Below are positions 21,853-24,279 of a DNA stretch of 24,279 bases, piece after piece (within the stretch, counting starts at the first letter, position 1; each line of letters opens with the position of its first letter). A model generated the notes under the pieces. The model worked only from the letters and a program-made list of their open reading frames with translations, was not told where the DNA came from and ran no database searches. A program made the position numbers and the translations under genes. The DNA is from a virus, in IMG/VR virus record IMGVR_UViG_3300037961_001587, positions 1 through 24,279 of that record; one strand, given 5' to 3'.

Positions 21853-22460
21853 CGTTTAATCAATGGAATTTCAGTGCTCATTACAAAATTAGCAGATACA
21901 GTGATACGTTCACTATCCTCACGTTGTGTGTCTACTTGGTGATGCAAATATGATGGGAAGATGAGTATATCACCTTCCTTACATTCGGGGAACCATGTAT
22001 TAACCACTGGATAATGCTTAGAGAAGTATCCGAGGTGCATATTCTGATCTGGATTATAGAAGATGAACTTAGCATCTACCTCAGGATCATATTGTAAGAG
22101 GTATGCACAACTAAACGTGGTGTTATCTCCTCCACAATGTGTATGCACCTCCTGTGAATCACCCTTCTTATATACATTGATCCAACTTTCCTTCATTTCT
22201 ATTTGCACGTTGGGTTTACCACCCAGTTGCTCGTGCATCTCATCTAAATTAGGACGTATTGCCTTAGCAAACACGTCCCACGAGAAGTCTTCATCATTGG
22301 TATCACTCTCAAAGGAGGATTGCAGTGTGCAATTCCACTCGCTCGGTTGTGATGTATTGGCAAATGCTAATTCTGATAGAAGTAGTCCTTTGAGAAACTG
22401 GTGTGCTTCAACTTCACCATGATAGTAGAACTTAGGAAATAAACCTTGAACTTGACCCAT
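21849..22460 (-). CDS. 2OG-Fe(II) oxygenase family protein D
   Basis: This 203-residue protein has EWNCTLQSSFES (41-52), SWINVYKKGDSQEVHTH (92-108) with His106 and His108, SCAYLLQY (117-124), GDILIFPSYLHHQV (163-176, His173 or 174), and Arg185 in SERITVSANF. The layout parallels oxygenase B from end to end, suggesting duplication. As in A, the HxD position is HxH. Its ATG overlaps the helicase stop (TAATG) and its stop overlaps the start of oxygenase C, so the three are one coupled unit. Confidence 0.87.
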   Translation of the reverse strand: MGQVQGLFPKFYYHGEVEAHQFLKGLLLSELAFANTSQPSEWNCTLQSSFESDTNDEDFSWDVFAKAIRPNLDEMHEQLGGKPNVQIEMKESWINVYKKGDSQEVHTHCGGDNTTFSCAYLLQYDPEVDAKFIFYNPDQNMHLGYFSKHYPVVNTWFPECKEGDILIFPSYLHHQVDTQREDSERITVSANFVMSTEIPLIKR

Positions 22461-23704
22461 TATGCAACAAGAGAGAGGGGAGGAATGCCTTTGACGAAGA
22501 TAGCATCAACAACATTTTGTAGACGCTTGACAACGTGAGCACCGTAAGTCTTGTGGACAGGGACAGTAACGAAACCAGTTGGTTTGTTGTACAATCCCCA
22601 CTCACATGCGTTGAGTTCACCAGACTTCAAACGTGCAGCATCATCCTTATCTAGGCGGATAACACGACCGATAGTCTGTGCCATCTCAACAACATTCAAG
22701 TTGCGAAGAAGGATGCAGTGAGTGAGACCAGGGACGTTGATACCTTCGCTGAGGATAGAATAGTGGAACACGATGAACTTCTTAGAAGAATCCTTACCCC
22801 ACTCAGTGAGAGTATTGAAGAATACTTCACGAGATACTTTCACACCATCGATGATAGCACCGAACTTAGATGTGACGTGCATGACACTGTAACCACGCTC
22901 TGCAAGTTGAAGCAGGAGTGTAGTCTTAGAGATCATGTTACCTAGCACGCGACTGCTAGGGACAGCGACGAGAACTTTGCTGGCGTGAGTATCATCGAGA
23001 TTGTCAATGATGTCACGCACAGTGTCAGCATCAACGTCATGAATGTTGTGCTTTGTGCGAGTGTTGTCTGTTTCAAAGGGAACGATAGTTGGAGGGAGGA
23101 TGTGACCCTGCTCAATCAACTCAGGTGCAGGAACGTTACAAATAACAGGACCATACACATCGCTGTTGTTCATGGAACGACCATGCTTGCGAGCGATACG
23201 AGGAGTAGCAGTGAAAAAGTATGCACGATCAGAGAGATCAGAACATGCAGCAGTAGCAGCAAAGAAGTGACGAGTCACACTGTTGTGAGACTCATCAAAA
23301 TATGCAGCATTGATCTCAATACCAGCATCAACAACTTTGTTCAAAGAGTGATAGGTAGTGAAGATAATGCAAGACTCACCTGCTGCACGCGCAGTGTTAG
23401 CGAACAGTGCAATCTTGTCAGACTTGGTGCTGCTGAAATGCTGTGTCTCACCTGAGTGTGCATGACATACATGTGTCCATGTAGATGAAATAAACTGCAT
23501 GAACTCGTCACACAGTTGATTAGCGAGCAGGATACGAGGAGCAACAACAACAATAGTCTGAGGACCGTTGTTGAGCAGTTGACGAGCGTGCTCGATCATG
23601 ATGATGGTCTTGCCACCACCAGTAGGGACGATCACCTGACCCTTGTCAGCGGACTGCATAGCAGCGAGAGCGCGGGACTGGTGGGGTCGTAGTGTGATGG
23701 TCAA
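22460..23704 (-). CDS. SF2 DNA/RNA helicase (ResIII/UvsW-like)
   Basis: This 414-residue protein has the superfamily 2 motifs in order: Q-like start LRPHQSRAL (5-13), Walker A PTGGGKT (27-33), AAYFDESHN with the DESH Walker B (137-140), TATP motif III (165-168), SEGINVPGL motif V (319-327) and QTIGRVIR motif VI (343-350). It would translocate on nucleic acid using ATP. T4 UvsW, which remodels replication and recombination intermediates and R-loops, is the obvious relative, but UvsW is longer (587) and I cannot prove orthology. A TATAAT lies 24 nt upstream. It is translationally coupled to oxygenase D. Confidence 0.9.
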   Translation of the reverse strand: MTITLRPHQSRALAAMQSADKGQVIVPTGGGKTIIMIEHARQLLNNGPQTIVVVAPRILLANQLCDEFMQFISSTWTHVCHAHSGETQHFSSTKSDKIALFANTARAAGESCIIFTTYHSLNKVVDAGIEINAAYFDESHNSVTRHFFAATAACSDLSDRAYFFTATPRIARKHGRSMNNSDVYGPVICNVPAPELIEQGHILPPTIVPFETDNTRTKHNIHDVDADTVRDIIDNLDDTHASKVLVAVPSSRVLGNMISKTTLLLQLAERGYSVMHVTSKFGAIIDGVKVSREVFFNTLTEWGKDSSKKFIVFHYSILSEGINVPGLTHCILLRNLNVVEMAQTIGRVIRLDKDDAARLKSGELNACEWGLYNKPTGFVTVPVHKTYGAHVVKRLQNVVDAIFVKGIPPLSLVA

Positions 23705-23727
23705 GGCGTGTCTGTGTCAGTACATAT

Positions 23728-23733
23728 ATTATA
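23728..23733 (-). promoter_or_regulatory. Candidate -10 element of the helicase gene (TATAAT)
   Basis: The minus strand reads GATGTATAATATATG, 24 nt upstream of the helicase ATG and overlapping the end of the small gene before it. No -35 hexamer is clear, as expected if host sigma factor is assisted by a phage activator. Confidence 0.4.
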
Positions 23734-23735
23734 CA

Positions 23736-23873
23736 TCACTCCTCGTCTTCCACCACCTCTTTGTGCCACTTTCTACACTGGACCTTGTACTCATAATATG
23801 GATCAATTCTTGCCTTTCTCTCCCACTCTTCACATTTCAAAATCTCTTTATAGAGTTTTTCATCATAATACAT
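23736..23873 (-). CDS. Tiny charged protein, 45 residues
   Basis: An ATG at 23873 opens 45 codons ending in TGA at 23736-23738. The protein is helical and highly charged (KEILKCEEWERKARIDPYYE, about 9-28) with an acidic end (EVVEDEE). Its ATG overlaps the stop of the previous gene (TAATG), supporting a real coupled gene. Function unknown. Confidence 0.7.
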   Translation of the reverse strand: MYYDEKLYKEILKCEEWERKARIDPYYEYKVQCRKWHKEVVEDEE

Positions 23874-24205
23874 TAGCGTTTCTCCATTGCTGGTAACATT
23901 TCATTGCCTGGGTGGTCATTAGTCTTACCACGATATGCTTTCTTATGTTGAAAGTATGCTGGATCTAATTCTAAATCATCCCAGTCTGCTTCAAATACAA
24001 CAATACAGCATTTAATCCATGGTGTCTTTGCATGTGGATCCTCGTTAGGTTTCTTACTCACACACAGTGTGATGTATTCATCACTAACGAATTCAATAGT
24101 TCCCTCAAAATCCTGATACCTAGCAGGACACCCAGGTTGTACTGCTTTGATGATGTTCCTGATCTCGATAGGAACTGACTCGGAAATAAAGAGGGGAGTG
24201 CTCAT
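23873..24205 (-). CDS. Unknown protein, 110 residues
   Basis: This is a mostly beta protein beginning MSTPLFISESVPIEIRNIIK, with TIEFVSDEYITLCVSKKPNE (about 36-55) and TPWIKCCIVVFEADWDDLEL (about 61-80). The alternating strand pattern suggests a small OB- or SH3-like barrel, but I cannot assign one. I recall similar proteins in cyanomyoviruses without function. Its ATG overlaps the stop of the partial oxygenase (ATGA). Confidence 0.8.
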   Translation of the reverse strand: MSTPLFISESVPIEIRNIIKAVQPGCPARYQDFEGTIEFVSDEYITLCVSKKPNEDPHAKTPWIKCCIVVFEADWDDLELDPAYFQHKKAYRGKTNDHPGNEMLPAMEKR

Positions 24206-24279
24206 AGTTTTAGAAGCGAAGTTGGGTTGCCATAGTCACCTTTAACCATGACATTAAATGCTAGTGAGTAACGCCTGTT
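24202..24279 (-). CDS. 2OG-Fe(II) oxygenase family protein E (C-terminal fragment)
   Basis: The frame runs in from beyond the window edge and ends with TGA at 24202-24204, giving the last 25 residues. They read RRYSLAFNVMVKGDYGNP, then a short tail. This matches the end of the marine/phage 2OG-Fe(II) oxygenase group, where Arg in (R)xSLxFN binds 2-oxoglutarate and a VKG(x)xG segment follows; compare RISLTFNV in oxygenase A and RLTLSFNL in B. The iron-ligand motifs would lie outside the window. It is coupled to the next gene by ATGA. Confidence 0.6.
   Translation of the reverse strand, partial: NRRYSLAFNVMVKGDYGNPTSLLKL

Noticed and set aside
22460-23704. Firm assignment as UvsW
   Set aside because: Motifs show only SF2 membership; the protein is much shorter than T4 UvsW, and cyanophages carry more than one SF2 helicase.

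Overview
This window looks like part of the genome of a T4-like contractile-tailed phage (myovirus) of marine picocyanobacteria (Synechococcus or Prochlorococcus). The evidence is the run of T4-type baseplate genes (gp25, gp6, a PAAR spike-tip protein), the very large GxGY-repeat and YHYH-type structural proteins typical of cyanomyoviruses, T4-type late promoter boxes (ATAAATA), several phage 2-oxoglutarate/Fe(II) oxygenases, and many tiny overlapping genes. Every gene I can support is on the minus strand, so transcription runs from high to low coordinates. I see no tRNA, rRNA, CRISPR array, insertion sequence, integrase or host gene. Family names come from motifs read by eye; no database search was run.

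Layout, in transcription order. (1) 24279-21322: the C-terminus of an oxygenase, two small unknown genes, an SF2 helicase and two more 2OG-Fe(II) oxygenases, nearly all joined by stop/start overlaps (TAATG or ATGA). (2) 21316-19017: a late promoter box and a hairpin, then small unknown genes (one single-span membrane protein), a tail-lysozyme-type muramidase whose end overlaps a fourth oxygenase, and an unknown protein. (3) 18977-16283: a block of short unknown genes separated by intercistronic hairpins, plus a 197-residue protein with a possible nuclease-like core. (4) 16145-15516: another 2OG-Fe(II) oxygenase. (5) 15515-15198: a non-coding control region with two late-promoter boxes, an AT-rich tract and two perfect hairpins. 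(6) 15197-14542: four tiny genes chained by overlaps. (7) 14314-1: the virion region, with an unknown conserved-looking protein, an NlpC/P60-like hydrolase, an AbrB-fold-like protein, a small coiled-coil protein, a 1390-residue protein with DUF5648-type repeats, a PAAR-like spike tip, two small overlapping genes, gp25, gp6 and a >1687-residue baseplate-region protein that runs off the window.

How it fits together: regions 5-7 look like one or a few late transcripts making the baseplate wedge, the membrane-piercing tip and associated wall hydrolases, with large repeat proteins probably at the baseplate periphery. Regions 1-4 hold accessory or metabolic genes; their striking feature is five separate 2OG-Fe(II) oxygenase genes within about 9 kb, two of them directly coupled to a helicase. 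Other unexplained elements are a palindrome-plus-GTGTATT element repeated with the same 8-nt spacing, a hairpin present in two versions 5 kb apart, and an EF-hand-like loop in the giant baseplate protein.
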